Part shown: positions 42,214 to 50,317 of the stretch, one piece after another | How positions within the stretch are numbered: the stretch's first letter is position 1 | Layout of the letters: each line of letters opens with the position of its first letter | Assembly: GCF_001435505.1 (NCBI RefSeq) | Contig: NZ_AZDO01000137.1 | Location: forward strand, 27,822 to 91,821 | Direction of reading: 5' to 3' | DNA length: 64,000 nt | Origin: Companilactobacillus futsaii JCM 17355 | GTDB lineage: Bacteria; Bacillota; Bacilli; Lactobacillales; Lactobacillaceae | The notes under the pieces: generated by a model | Seen by the model: only the letters and a program-made list of their open reading frames with translations | Databases searched by the model: none | What the model was told of the DNA's origin: nothing | Program-made: the position numbers and the translations under genes

Positions 42214-42227
42214 TACCCTTATGGGTA
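42214..42227. promoter_or_regulatory. CsoR-family operator at the regulator gene
   Basis: TACCCTTATGGGTA, a perfect TACCC/GGGTA palindrome with the same four-base spacing as the trx site, 34 bases before the regulator start codon. Confidence 0.75.
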
Positions 42228-42260
42228 TAATTATCTAAATAAATCATTTGGGAGGAAATT

Positions 42261-42530
42261 ATGTCTCAAACACCCGAAGAAATTGCCAGCAAAAAAATAA
42301 CTAGTCGTTTAAAACGTTCACGTGGCCAACTTGATGCCGTATTGAGAATGATGGATGATGACAAACCCTGTGATCAGGTTTTAATGCAATTATCCGCCGT
42401 TAAGTCTAGTGTTGATAAAGCAATGAAACTAGTTATCGCTCAAAATATTCGTAAGAATTCTAATTGCACCGATGAAAAACAACTTGAGGAATTACAAAAG
42501 TCATTGGATTTGATGCTGAAAACTAAATAA
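42261..42530 (+). CDS. CsoR/CstR-family repressor lacking the copper histidine
   Basis: 89-residue all-helical repressor. Helix 1 RLKRSRGQLDAVLRMMDDDKPC ends in Cys37, and QLSAVKSSVDKAM follows. In copper-sensing CsoR the ligands are Cys-His-Cys; here the His position is Asn62 and the position four residues later is Asn66, with the next Cys only at 69. CstR, the persulfide sensor, also has Asn at the first of these positions. A thiol or sulfane-sulfur signal is therefore more likely than Cu(I), but the second Cys is displaced compared with CstR. It probably represses itself and the divergent trx gene through the two operators between them. Confidence 0.85.
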   Translation: MSQTPEEIASKKITSRLKRSRGQLDAVLRMMDDDKPCDQVLMQLSAVKSSVDKAMKLVIAQNIRKNSNCTDEKQLEELQKSLDLMLKTK

Positions 42531-42575
42531 TCTCATTAGAATGTCGATTTATCCGCATTCTAATGAGATTTTTTA
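42529..42575 (+). terminator. terminator after the CsoR-like gene
   Basis: AATCTCATTAGAATG/GCATTCTAATGAGATT stem followed by six T. Confidence 0.8.
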
Positions 42576-42593
42576 TTGAAATATTTGATTTTT

Positions 42594-43295
42594 TTAAAGC
42601 ATTAAACCAACTGAATAGTGAATTGCCATAGTAACTAATCCAACAATGACATTTCTGATAATGGCTGTTTTAACTAAACCATCACCTAATTTGGCACTCA
42701 AGAAACCTGTCAAAGCAACTGACAAAGTAACGGCTAAAATTGTACCAGGCCACTTAATAGCGTTTGGCAACAACGTCATCGCTACCAATGGGAAAATACC
42801 ACCTGAAGCAGCAGAAACTAGTGATGAAAACGCAGCATCCCAAGGATTCATATAATGTCCTAATTGCAAATCATATTTGACTCGGACGACTGTTCCTAAG
42901 GCATCTTGTTCCATTAGTTCTTTAGCAATCTTTTCAGCAGTAGCTTGCTTAACTCCACGATCAACATAAAAGTCAGCTACAACATCTAGTTCATCTTGAT
43001 AATTTGTTTTGATCAATTCACGTTCTTTTTCAATCGCAGCTCTTTCAGTATCCTTTTGAGAGCTAACTGAAGCATATTCTCCAGAAGCCATTGAAAAAGC
43101 ACATGCAAGTAAATCTGATAATCCGGCAATAAAAATTGTGAAGGTGTTCGTTGTCGCTACGGCAACTGAGAACAAAACACCAACGACAGTTAAAATACCA
43201 TCATTTGATCCTAGAACTCCGGCACGAAGAGTATTAGAACGTTCGGCCATGGTTTTCTTTTGTTTCTTAGGTTTAGACATTGTCATAGATTTCAC
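42594..43295 (-). CDS. VIT family metal transporter, copy 2
   Basis: 233-residue member of the VIT1/CCC1 family (iron or manganese transport). The sequence NTLRAGVLGSNDGILTVVGV and SMASGEYASVSSQ are diagnostic; about five membrane helices with a cytosolic helical metal-binding insert (residues 85-145) rich in Glu and Asp. The GTG start has AAGGAG nine bases upstream; an ATG three codons later is possible. It is 13 bases after the related copy at 43309 and forms an operon with it. Confidence 0.9.
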   Translation of the reverse strand: MKSMTMSKPKKQKKTMAERSNTLRAGVLGSNDGILTVVGVLFSVAVATTNTFTIFIAGLSDLLACAFSMASGEYASVSSQKDTERAAIEKERELIKTNYQDELDVVADFYVDRGVKQATAEKIAKELMEQDALGTVVRVKYDLQLGHYMNPWDAAFSSLVSAASGGIFPLVAMTLLPNAIKWPGTILAVTLSVALTGFLSAKLGDGLVKTAIIRNVIVGLVTMAIHYSVGLML

Positions 43296-43308
43296 CGTTT
43301 CTCACTCC

Positions 43309-43998
43309 TTAATGTGCAAATAACGATCCAATTAAATAAGTTACCAACATCGTCAATAATCCAGAAACGATATTTCTCAAAACAGCTTTGCCACGATTGG
43401 CACCACCTAAAGCTGCGGCTGTATAACCAGTAATAGCTAAAGCTATCATGACGGCGATAACTGTCGCAAACAACTTGATACTTTGAGGAAACATCGTAAT
43501 TGAAACTAGTGGCAAAATTGAACCAGTTGGGAATGAAATCATCGAAGCCATCGCTGCAGCAATCGCACTAGTCTTTTCTTTGGGATTAAAACCATACTTC
43601 TCACGAACTGCCACATCCAACGGATCATCGCTCATCATTTCTTTAGTGGCCTGAGTAGCTAATTCATTAGAAATTCCAGTTGCTTGGTATTTATTACGAA
43701 TGAAATCAAATTCATCATCGTAATGTCCATCTAGAGCTGCAGATTCTTTTTCAATAGCTCGTTTTTCGGAATCACTTTGGGTACTAACGGATACCCACTC
43801 ACCCATTGCCATCGAAACGGTACCAGCTAACATTCCAGCAATACCTGATAGAAAAATAGCATGATTATTACTTTGAGCACTAGCAACACCGACAACAATA
43901 CCGGCAATTGAAATAATTCCATCATTAGCGCCCATTACACTGGCACGCATAACATTGATTTTTTCGGCTAAACTTTGTTTTTTCTTTGCTTTAGGCAT
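43309..43998 (-). CDS. VIT family metal transporter, copy 1
   Basis: 229 residues from the ATG at 43998 (MPKAKKK), eight bases after AAGGAG. Same family and layout as the downstream copy: NVMRASVMGANDGIISIAGI, SMAMGEWVSVSTQ, an acidic cytosolic insert and five helices. The divergent neighbour is a Fur-family regulator, and both promoters share an 18-base motif, which fits Fe or Mn control. Confidence 0.9.
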   Translation of the reverse strand: MPKAKKKQSLAEKINVMRASVMGANDGIISIAGIVVGVASAQSNNHAIFLSGIAGMLAGTVSMAMGEWVSVSTQSDSEKRAIEKESAALDGHYDDEFDFIRNKYQATGISNELATQATKEMMSDDPLDVAVREKYGFNPKEKTSAIAAAMASMISFPTGSILPLVSITMFPQSIKLFATVIAVMIALAITGYTAAALGGANRGKAVLRNIVSGLLTMLVTYLIGSLFAH

Positions 43999-44021
43999 GA
44001 TGCTCACTCCTTAATTTGTTG

Positions 44022-44039
44022 TTACATTGGAATGGTTCT
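44022..44039. promoter_or_regulatory. 18-base motif, probable Fur-family operator at the VIT operon
   Basis: TTACATTGGAATGGTTCT, containing a CATT/AATG palindrome. It matches TTACATTGAAATGATTCT at 44160-44177 in 16 of 18 positions. It lies about 20 bases downstream of the VIT -10 box, a blocking position. Confidence 0.6.
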
Positions 44040-44056
44040 CATCTGTTAACGACTAC

Positions 44057-44085
44057 ATAATAACGCAGGAGCTCTAAAAAGTAAA
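44057..44085 (-). promoter_or_regulatory. VIT operon promoter
   Basis: TTTACT (44085-44080), 17 bases, TATTAT (44062-44057) on the minus strand. Confidence 0.6.
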
Positions 44086-44130
44086 CGAAATACCACCTTA
44101 AAACGTTTTCAAAGTTTTTAAAAGTTTTCT

Positions 44131-44160
44131 TTGGTATTCTCTCTAGTTTCGTCATATAAT
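44131..44160 (+). promoter_or_regulatory. promoter of the Fur-family gene and arsC
   Basis: TTGGTA (44131-44136), 18 bases, TATAAT (44155-44160). The 18-base motif begins at the last base of the -10 box. Confidence 0.6.
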
Positions 44161-44177
44161 TACATTGAAATGATTCT
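44160..44177. promoter_or_regulatory. 18-base motif, probable Fur-family operator at its own gene
   Basis: TTACATTGAAATGATTCT, covering the presumed transcription start of the regulator gene. Partner of the site at 44022-44039. Confidence 0.6.
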
Positions 44178-44199
44178 AAGGTAGAAAGGAAGATTGCTC

Positions 44200-44664
44200 A
44201 TGGCTAGTAATGCTGTAATGGAAGAAACACTACAAGTCCTAAAAGATCATAAACTCAGGGTTACTCCACAACGGCACATTATTTTGGCATATCTAGTTAG
44301 TCATCATAATCATCCTACCGTTGAAACGATTCGTGATGGACTCAGTAAAGATTTACCTAATATTGGAGCATCTACGATTTATAATACGCTAAACACTTTT
44401 GTTGACCATCATTTAGTTGTTGAACTACAAAATGGAGACGGAAGTACACATTATGATTACTTCGGTACGCCCCACTATCACGCTATTTGTACGAATTGTG
44501 GACGGATTGTAGACGTTACGTATCCTGGATTTAGCGACACTGAAAAAAATCTAGAAAAAAAGACCGCTGAAATTTCCGGTTACATGATTTCTGGTAATCA
44601 TATGGAAGTCTACGGTCTATGCCCTGAATGTCAAATCAAGTTAGGAATTAAGAAAAATGACTAA
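44200..44664 (+). CDS. Fur/PerR family regulator
   Basis: 154 residues from the ATG at 44200, seven bases after AAGGAAG. N-terminal winged helix (RVTPQRHIILAYL, IGASTIYNTLNTFVDHHLV) and a metal-binding C-terminal domain with HYHAICTNCGRIVD and GLCPECQ, giving two CxxC pairs for structural zinc. The subtype (PerR, Fur or Mn sensor) cannot be fixed from sequence. Neighbouring VIT transporters and an ArsC-like reductase favour iron/manganese or peroxide control. It overlaps the arsC-like gene by 8 bases. Confidence 0.9.
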   Translation: MASNAVMEETLQVLKDHKLRVTPQRHIILAYLVSHHNHPTVETIRDGLSKDLPNIGASTIYNTLNTFVDHHLVVELQNGDGSTHYDYFGTPHYHAICTNCGRIVDVTYPGFSDTEKNLEKKTAEISGYMISGNHMEVYGLCPECQIKLGIKKND

Positions 44665-45079
44665 GAGTATTTATTTTTTGTGTAGTGGCAACGCTTGTCG
44701 TAGTCAAATTGCTGAAGGATACGCTAAACAATATTTACCCGATTGGAACGTCCAAAGTGCTGGTGTCAGAGTTGATGGCTTGAATCCTTGGGCCGTCAAA
44801 ACTATGGCCGAAGACAACGTCGATATTTCCCAACAATATTCCAAATTGATCGACGATGATTTTCTCAATCAAGCTACAATTGTAATTACCCTCTGTGGTG
44901 AGGCTCGTGACAAATGTATTATTCCTCAAAGCACACGTTGGTTGCATTGGCCTATCAATGACCCTGCTCTGGCAACCGGCAATGATGAAGAAATTGCAGC
45001 TGCTTTTAGAGCTTCACGAGAAGATATCAAACAACGAATTATTCAATTAGCTGAATATGTAAAAAAACAATCTAAGTAA
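44657..45079 (+). CDS. arsenate reductase (thioredoxin-coupled ArsC type)
   Basis: 140 residues with the low-molecular-weight phosphatase fold. The P-loop CSGNACRSQIAEG holds the nucleophile Cys near residue 9, and TLCGEARDKC supplies the two further Cys used in the thioredoxin-coupled relay. That set separates ArsC from tyrosine phosphatases. No arsenic exporter or ArsR is adjacent, so co-transcription with a Fur-family regulator is unusual. Confidence 0.85.
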   Translation: MTKSIYFLCSGNACRSQIAEGYAKQYLPDWNVQSAGVRVDGLNPWAVKTMAEDNVDISQQYSKLIDDDFLNQATIVITLCGEARDKCIIPQSTRWLHWPINDPALATGNDEEIAAAFRASREDIKQRIIQLAEYVKKQSK

Positions 45080-45082
45080 TAT

Positions 45083-45118
45083 CAAAAAGCCCTGCTAGGC
45101 AATCTAGTAGGGCTTTTT
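45083..45118. terminator. bidirectional terminator
   Basis: AAAAAGCCCTGCTAG/CTAGTAGGGCTTTTTT with a 5-base loop. It serves arsC and the convergent zinc transporter operon. Confidence 0.85.
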
Positions 45119-45128
45119 TGTACAAATA

Positions 45129-45926
45129 TTAATGATTTAATTTCCAATTTTTATAAGTTAAACCACAGAAATAAGCTAAAACTTCAAAACTAGAGATAAA
45201 GAAAGTTACTGGCCAGTTGGTGACAAAGGCTAGATACAAGCCCAACCAAACGCCAACTAACGACAAGCCAACCGAAACCATTAATAATTTAGGAATCGTA
45301 TGAACTAAATACTTAGCTGTGGCACCTGGTAACGTCAATAACACGAAGACTAACAGTGAACCAACGATTTGGGCACCGATACTGACGCTCAAAGCCAAAG
45401 TCACTAAAAAAGCAATCGACAATAAGCGAGTTTTCAAACCTGCCGCCCGAGCTCCAATATGATCAAAGGAATCAAACGACAATGGCTTATAAAAAATTAT
45501 AAAAACAGCAATTACTACTACCGCCAAAATCACTAACTGTTGAACTTCTTTAGCACTAATTCCTACGATACTACCAAATAAGATATTAGTTGCATAACTA
45601 CTAGATTCAGAAGACAGTGATAAGAAAAGAATTCCTAAACCAATGAATAATGAAGAAATAGCACTGATAGACGCTTCTCTTCTAGAACTTTCTGAACTCA
45701 AACTACCAACAGCTATTGAACTCACAATCGTAAATAAAATCATCCCTGCTAAAGGAGAAATCCCAACCAAAATTCCAAATGATGCTCCAGCAAAGCCGAT
45801 TTCTGACAGTGTATGAGAAAGAAAGGACATATTTCTAGAAACCACAAATACACCAACGATACCAGCCGTAATTGCAATGAAAGTACTAGCAATAAAAGCT
45901 TGGCGCATAAATTCATATTCAAACAT
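45129..45926 (-). CDS. zinc/manganese ABC transporter permease
   Basis: 265 residues, about eight helices, ABC-3 family (AdcB/ZnuB). Characteristic segments are SFLSHTLSEIGFAGASFG and GAQIVGSLLVFVLLTLPGATA. GGAGGG precedes the ATG. Third gene of a binding protein-ATPase-permease operon. The adjacent Zur-type regulator favours zinc. Confidence 0.9.
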   Translation of the reverse strand: MFEYEFMRQAFIASTFIAITAGIVGVFVVSRNMSFLSHTLSEIGFAGASFGILVGISPLAGMILFTIVSSIAVGSLSSESSRREASISAISSLFIGLGILFLSLSSESSSYATNILFGSIVGISAKEVQQLVILAVVVIAVFIIFYKPLSFDSFDHIGARAAGLKTRLLSIAFLVTLALSVSIGAQIVGSLLVFVLLTLPGATAKYLVHTIPKLLMVSVGLSLVGVWLGLYLAFVTNWPVTFFISSFEVLAYFCGLTYKNWKLNH

Positions 45927-45928
45927 TT

Positions 45929-46597
45929 TTATCCCTCCATCTCAAACATTTTTTCTGAAATATGACTGATAGGAACTTCTTTCAAAGTTTTATTTTGGAA
46001 GAAAAGTGCCTTAGTCGTATATTTCTTTGTCAATTCATAATCATGAGTAATAAAAATGACTGTAAGTTGATATTTTTTATTTAATTCTGCCACCAAGTCC
46101 ATCAACTGCATTTTGACTTCAACATCCAAACTGGCGGTCGATTCATCTAAAATTAAAATCTTAGGATCATTCAATAATGCTTGTGCCAAATAGGCTTTTT
46201 GTTTTTCACCACCAGAAGCTAATCCCAACGGACGATCCTTCAAAGCAGTTAATCCCGTTTTTTTCAAAATTTCTTGAATCAATTGATCATTCGCACGACG
46301 TTTCGTTGGACTAAGTGTAAATTTCAAATTAAGTCGGATGAAGGCTTCCATGCTCAATGGATAATCATTGTCGATGTTTCGAAATTGCGGTACATAACCG
46401 ATTGTTTGCTTGTGATCTAATTTCAATTCGCCACTAGTTTTTGGTTCCAAACCCATAAGTATTTTGACTAAAGTGGTTTTTCCGGATCCATTAGGTCCAA
46501 TCAGACTTAAAAAATCGCCCTGATTTATTTTAAAATTCACATCTTGAAAAACTAATTGATTTCCAAAACGTTTAGTTAAATTCTTTGCTTCAATCAA
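45929..46597 (-). CDS. zinc/manganese ABC transporter ATP-binding protein
   Basis: 222-residue ATPase with Walker A GPNGSGKTT, a relaxed signature GLASGGEKQKAYLAQ and Walker B ILILDESTASLD. The early GYVPQFRNIDNDYP is typical of AdcC/ZnuC-type proteins. TTG start with AAGGTGA nine bases upstream, the latter lying inside the end of the binding-protein gene. Confidence 0.9.
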   Translation of the reverse strand: MIEAKNLTKRFGNQLVFQDVNFKINQGDFLSLIGPNGSGKTTLVKILMGLEPKTSGELKLDHKQTIGYVPQFRNIDNDYPLSMEAFIRLNLKFTLSPTKRRANDQLIQEILKKTGLTALKDRPLGLASGGEKQKAYLAQALLNDPKILILDESTASLDVEVKMQLMDLVAELNKKYQLTVIFITHDYELTKKYTTKALFFQNKTLKEVPISHISEKMFEMEG

Positions 46598-46599
46598 AA

Positions 46600-47505
46600 T
46601 TATTTTTCACCTTGTAATATCTTATTCATTGCTCGATATTGTGACGACATCCATTGGGTGTAAGTCTTATCTTTTGGCAATGTTTCTGTAACTTTAAGAA
46701 CTGGAATATCGTTCTTCTTTGCTAAATCAACTAAATTATTAACAATCTTACTATCTGTCTGTGTGTTTAAGACAAAGAAAGCAATTTTTTTAGCTTTAAT
46801 GTTATCTTGCATAGTCTTAATGGTTTGTGGAGTTGGATCAGTCCCATCTTCCACAGCTTTTTCGAATTCTTTATTACCTATTTTGAAGCCAGTAGCTTTA
46901 ATTGAGTAATCAAAAACAGGTTCACTGACATAAACTTCCTTGTTAGTTACATTTTTAGAAGCTGTCTCAAGTTTTGATAATTCATTTTTAACCGGTTTTA
47001 ATGAGGCAATGTAATTTTTAGCATTTTGTTGAAAATACTTTTTATTCTTAGGCTGTTGCTTAGATAATTCATCCGCTAAATACTGTGCATATTTAGGCAT
47101 TGTTTGAGGATTGTACCAAATGTGAGGATTATCGCCAGTTTTTTTGTTCATGATATCTTCACCGATTTTGATATACGTTCCATCTTGCTTATCTAATTTA
47201 TTCATCCATGAATCGTATCCCAAGCCGTTAGCAAACGTAACGTTTGCTTTACTAACGATTTGAGCAGTCTTAGTTGTTGGTTCAAAGTCATGCGGATCAA
47301 CAGCAGGGTTGCTGATAATAGAAGTAACGCTACCTTTTTTACCAACTATTTTTTTTGCCACTTCACCGTAAAAATCAGTCGTTGTGACGATATTTAATTT
47401 GTCTGAAGAAGTACTAGTCTTTTTATTATTAGTACATCCCGCTAAAACTACGACAAAAATTAATCCTAAAATAATTCCAATAAATTTTTTCCCTTTAGAA
47501 AACAT
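46600..47505 (-). CDS. zinc/manganese-binding lipoprotein (ZnuA/AdcA-like)
   Basis: 301 residues from the ATG at 47505, six bases after AAGGAG. Lipobox LAGC. Metal-ligand regions: PAVDPHDFEPT, DNPHIWYNPQ and a late DTxxQ-like segment. There is no His-rich loop as in many ZnuA proteins, so manganese specificity is not excluded. First gene of the operon; two copies of a 12-base motif lie upstream. Confidence 0.9.
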   Translation of the reverse strand: MFSKGKKFIGIILGLIFVVVLAGCTNNKKTSTSSDKLNIVTTTDFYGEVAKKIVGKKGSVTSIISNPAVDPHDFEPTTKTAQIVSKANVTFANGLGYDSWMNKLDKQDGTYIKIGEDIMNKKTGDNPHIWYNPQTMPKYAQYLADELSKQQPKNKKYFQQNAKNYIASLKPVKNELSKLETASKNVTNKEVYVSEPVFDYSIKATGFKIGNKEFEKAVEDGTDPTPQTIKTMQDNIKAKKIAFFVLNTQTDSKIVNNLVDLAKKNDIPVLKVTETLPKDKTYTQWMSSQYRAMNKILQGEK

Positions 47506-47529
47506 AAATTTCTCCTTAAACAATAAAAG

Positions 47530-47541
47530 TTACTATTTAAC
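47530..47541. promoter_or_regulatory. repeated motif before the metal transporter operon (copy 1)
   Basis: TTACTATTTAAC; the identical 12-mer recurs at 47578-47589, 48 bases away. On the minus strand GTTAAATAGTAA resembles zinc-regulator boxes such as TTAAC-N2-GTTAA. Confidence 0.45.
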
Positions 47542-47577
47542 CCTAAACTAATGTTCTTAAAAAGTAAATGATAAATT

Positions 47578-47589
47578 TTACTATTTAAC
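47578..47589. promoter_or_regulatory. repeated motif before the metal transporter operon (copy 2)
   Basis: TTACTATTTAAC, identical to 47530-47541. A pair of exact copies in a 130-base intergenic region suggests operator sites. Confidence 0.45.
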
Positions 47590-47618
47590 ATCTTTCTATA
47601 AATAACAAAATAAATAAC

Positions 47619-47655
47619 CTCGCAAAAATGCTCTTCACATTCTTACGAGATTTTT
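47619..47655. terminator. terminator after the Zur-like gene
   Basis: CTCGCAAAAATG pairs with CATTCTTACGAG; T5 follows on the plus strand and a looser T-rich stretch on the minus strand. Confidence 0.5.
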
Positions 47656-48081
47656 CTATTCAGCCTTCAATTTCTTAGTACAATCGGCACAAAGGCCATA
47701 AACTTCCAAGGCATGTCCTTCAACTGTATAGCCTGGTAATTGATCAGTAAAAAACTTTATTGGACAAGCTTTTAATTCAGTGACTTTGCCACAATTTTTG
47801 CAAACAAAATGATGATGATGTTGATGCTCAAAATCACATTGATACTTCACTAATGTCTTATCTTTTTCTTGATATTCAACTAAGCCGATTTCTTCAAACT
47901 CTTTTAAATTGCGATAAATTGTGTTGTTACTTATCCCCGGATACAAAGACCGCATGTAATCAGCAATATCGTTGATCGATACGTATTGGACAGTAAACTT
48001 ATTGAGAAATTCCAATAAATCCTTACGTTGCTTAGTTACTTTATAATGATTTTTTTTCAAAACCTCAATTGCTTTTTCCAC
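47656..48081 (-). CDS. zur: Fur family regulator, probable Zur
   Basis: 141 residues. Winged helix with ISNNTIYRNLKEFEEIGLVEYQ, then a His-rich metal site FEHQHHHHFVCKNCGKVTELKACP and a final GLCADC. GTG start, with AAAAGGTGAGA upstream. A perfect GTAAT-T-ATTAC, the core of the Bacillus Zur box, lies 46 bases upstream, and the zinc-type ABC operon is next to it in the same direction. Both favour Zur over Fur or PerR. Confidence 0.85.
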   Translation of the reverse strand: MEKAIEVLKKNHYKVTKQRKDLLEFLNKFTVQYVSINDIADYMRSLYPGISNNTIYRNLKEFEEIGLVEYQEKDKTLVKYQCDFEHQHHHHFVCKNCGKVTELKACPIKFFTDQLPGYTVEGHALEVYGLCADCTKKLKAE

Positions 48082-48126
48082 TTATCTCACCTTTTCTAAC
48101 TAATCCTTTGTAGTGTAACATAATTA

Positions 48127-48137
48127 GTAATTATTAC
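48127..48137. promoter_or_regulatory. Zur-type box
   Basis: GTAATTATTAC, a perfect 5-1-5 palindrome matching the core of GTAATNATTAC. It lies between the zur gene and the divergent response regulator gene. Confidence 0.6.
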
Positions 48138-48215
48138 GCATTAGAAAGTTTTAGTTAGTATTAAGGTAAAATTGCTACTATAATTATAGAAAATATTGTT
48201 TGGGAGATTTCATTT

Positions 48216-48908
48216 ATGAAAAATACAATTTTAATTGTCGAAGATGAACGCAGTCTTTCCAGTTATGTTAGTAAAGAGCTTCAATTTGAGGATTTTGATG
48301 TCATTGTTGCTAATGATGGAGTTGAAGCGTTAGATCTTTATGAAAAATATCAAAACGAATTACTTTTAATTTTGTTGGATTGGATGTTGCCAAAATTAGA
48401 TGGTATGGAAGTTTTACGTCGTATTAGAAAACACGACCAAGTCCCAGTTATTGTTATGACCGCTCGTGATTACGTTGGTGACAAAGTGGCAGGATTGGAC
48501 AATGGTGCTGATGACTACATTACTAAACCCTTTGAAATTGAGGAATTGCTGGCAAGGGTTCGGGTCATTAAGCGCCGTGCTCAAAACATGTTCGAACCTG
48601 ATCAAACTTATCAAATCGCTGATTTAACCTTAAATACTAAATCACATCAGGTTACTCGTAATGACGAAATCGTTCAATTAACTAGACGCGAATACGATTT
48701 ATTATTATTCTTCTTACAAAATATCGGCAAAGTTTTCACACGTGATGAATTACTCGATAATGTTTGGGGTGAAGACTTTCTCGGTCAGCAAAACGTGGTC
48801 GATGTATATGTAGGATATTTACGAAGCAAAGTAGATGGCAAAAACGACAAACCATTGATTCAAACAATTCGTGGTGTAGGTTACTCACTTGAGGATGTCG
48901 ACAAATGA
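48216..48908 (+). CDS. OmpR-family response regulator (ArlR/CsrR-like)
   Basis: 230 residues. Receiver domain with EDERS acidic pocket, phosphoacceptor Asp in ILLDWMLP and Lys in DYITKPFEI. The C-terminal winged-helix domain (RREYDLLLFFLQNIGKVFTRDELLDNVWG, DVYVGYLRSKVD) binds DNA. It overlaps the sensor kinase gene by 4 bases (ATGA). GGGAG precedes the ATG. Similar to the ArlRS/CsrRS group that controls surface proteins and wall stress; that likeness is general. Confidence 0.93.
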   Translation: MKNTILIVEDERSLSSYVSKELQFEDFDVIVANDGVEALDLYEKYQNELLLILLDWMLPKLDGMEVLRRIRKHDQVPVIVMTARDYVGDKVAGLDNGADDYITKPFEIEELLARVRVIKRRAQNMFEPDQTYQIADLTLNTKSHQVTRNDEIVQLTRREYDLLLFFLQNIGKVFTRDELLDNVWGEDFLGQQNVVDVYVGYLRSKVDGKNDKPLIQTIRGVGYSLEDVDK

Positions 48909-50290
48909 CAAAAAACAAGTCTCTGACTTATCAAGAATTAATCAATAATGCTATTCGTAAATTAGTTATCATCATTACGCTTGCCATTAGCGCTTTGATT
49001 TTAGTAGTCGTCGGAGTACAACAATATTCCCAAACTGTTCATGAAGCACGTGGACAAATGATGAGTTTGTATTTCTCCAATATTGACGACGTTCCCGGCT
49101 TCATTCAGTGGAGTAATCAAAACAATCGTCACACGAAGCAAAATACTGTCATCCGTGTTAAAACTAAGAAATCATCCATCACGGCGGCTTCTGATCGTGT
49201 TGGTCAACAAATCATGACAACTTCAGCTTCTAAGAAATTTATCAATCAACATAAATTCAGTATTTTTCCTGGACAACACATCGTCTACGTCCAAAAATAT
49301 GGTTTCTTTTTGTTCTACCAAAAGAAAGACAATGATACGACCTATCAGTTATGGACTAGTTTATCCCGCCTGCTCAATAGCTTAATCTTATTATTAATTT
49401 TAATTAGTATCATCGTTTTCGTTACTTTAGGATTTGGAACTTGGTGGGCTCAACGTTTAGCTGAAAAACTCAGTGCTCCAACGATTGATCTAGTTAATGA
49501 AACACGCAGTACCATTAAGGACCCAGACTTTGACCAACCCAAATTGACAGTTCCCACTAGTCCACAAGAAATAAAAGAATTGGGTGATGCCTTTAACGAA
49601 TTGCTTGATACTCAAAACAAACGACTGCAACGAGAACGGGATTTTGTTTCTAATGCATCGCATGAATTGAGAACTCCTATCGCAGCTGTTCGTGGCAATT
49701 TAAATTTAATCAAGCGTCACGGTGACAAACACCCCGAAGTCATTCCTGAATCACTGGGCTATATCGATGAAGAATCATTAAGAATGCAACACTTAATTGA
49801 AAACTTGCTCCACCTATCTCGAGCCGATCGAACTAAATTAGACTTAGAAAAAATCAATTTATCAGAAATCACCAACAGTATCGGCCAACAATATAAGAAA
49901 ACAATTGCTCAAACGTTGAATCTGGACATTCAACCTAACCTTCATATTTTGGGCAACGTCGATGCTTTAAAACAAATTATCGTAGCTTTATTGGACAATG
50001 CTAACAAATACTCACCAGATAACTCACCAATCGAATTGTTACTTAAGCAAAGTGGTTCAAAAGTAGATTTAGCAGTGGCCGACCAAGGTATTGGTATTCC
50101 TGACGATCAAAAGCAACTCATTTTCCAAAGATTTTATCGAGTCGACACTTCCCACTCAACTGAGATCAAAGGTAGTGGTCTAGGATTATCGATTGTCTCG
50201 CAACTGGTTAAATTGAATAACGGCTTAATTAAGGTTCTTGATAACCAACCACATGGTTCTATTTTTAAAATTGAATTTGATAACAAATAA
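48905..50290 (+). CDS. sensor histidine kinase (ArlS-like)
   Basis: 461 residues. Two membrane segments (about 22-42 and 156-178) flank an extracellular sensor region, followed by HAMP. The H-box is ASHELRTPIAAVRGNL, N-box LLDNANKYS, G boxes DQGIGIP and GSGLGLSIV. It partners the overlapping response regulator. Signal unknown. Confidence 0.93.
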   Translation: MTKNKSLTYQELINNAIRKLVIIITLAISALILVVVGVQQYSQTVHEARGQMMSLYFSNIDDVPGFIQWSNQNNRHTKQNTVIRVKTKKSSITAASDRVGQQIMTTSASKKFINQHKFSIFPGQHIVYVQKYGFFLFYQKKDNDTTYQLWTSLSRLLNSLILLLILISIIVFVTLGFGTWWAQRLAEKLSAPTIDLVNETRSTIKDPDFDQPKLTVPTSPQEIKELGDAFNELLDTQNKRLQRERDFVSNASHELRTPIAAVRGNLNLIKRHGDKHPEVIPESLGYIDEESLRMQHLIENLLHLSRADRTKLDLEKINLSEITNSIGQQYKKTIAQTLNLDIQPNLHILGNVDALKQIIVALLDNANKYSPDNSPIELLLKQSGSKVDLAVADQGIGIPDDQKQLIFQRFYRVDTSHSTEIKGSGLGLSIVSQLVKLNNGLIKVLDNQPHGSIFKIEFDNK

Positions 50291-50317
50291 ACTCGACACA
50301 ATGTCGAGTTTTTTTAC
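50291..50317. terminator. terminator after the two-component system
   Basis: ACTCGACA/TGTCGAGT with a 3-base loop and seven T. Confidence 0.85.

Noticed and set aside
44099..44112. cre-like TTAAAACGTTTTCA between the VIT and Fur-family genes
   Set aside because: Near-consensus but without a sensible position relative to either promoter, and carbon control of metal genes is not expected. AT-rich chance match.
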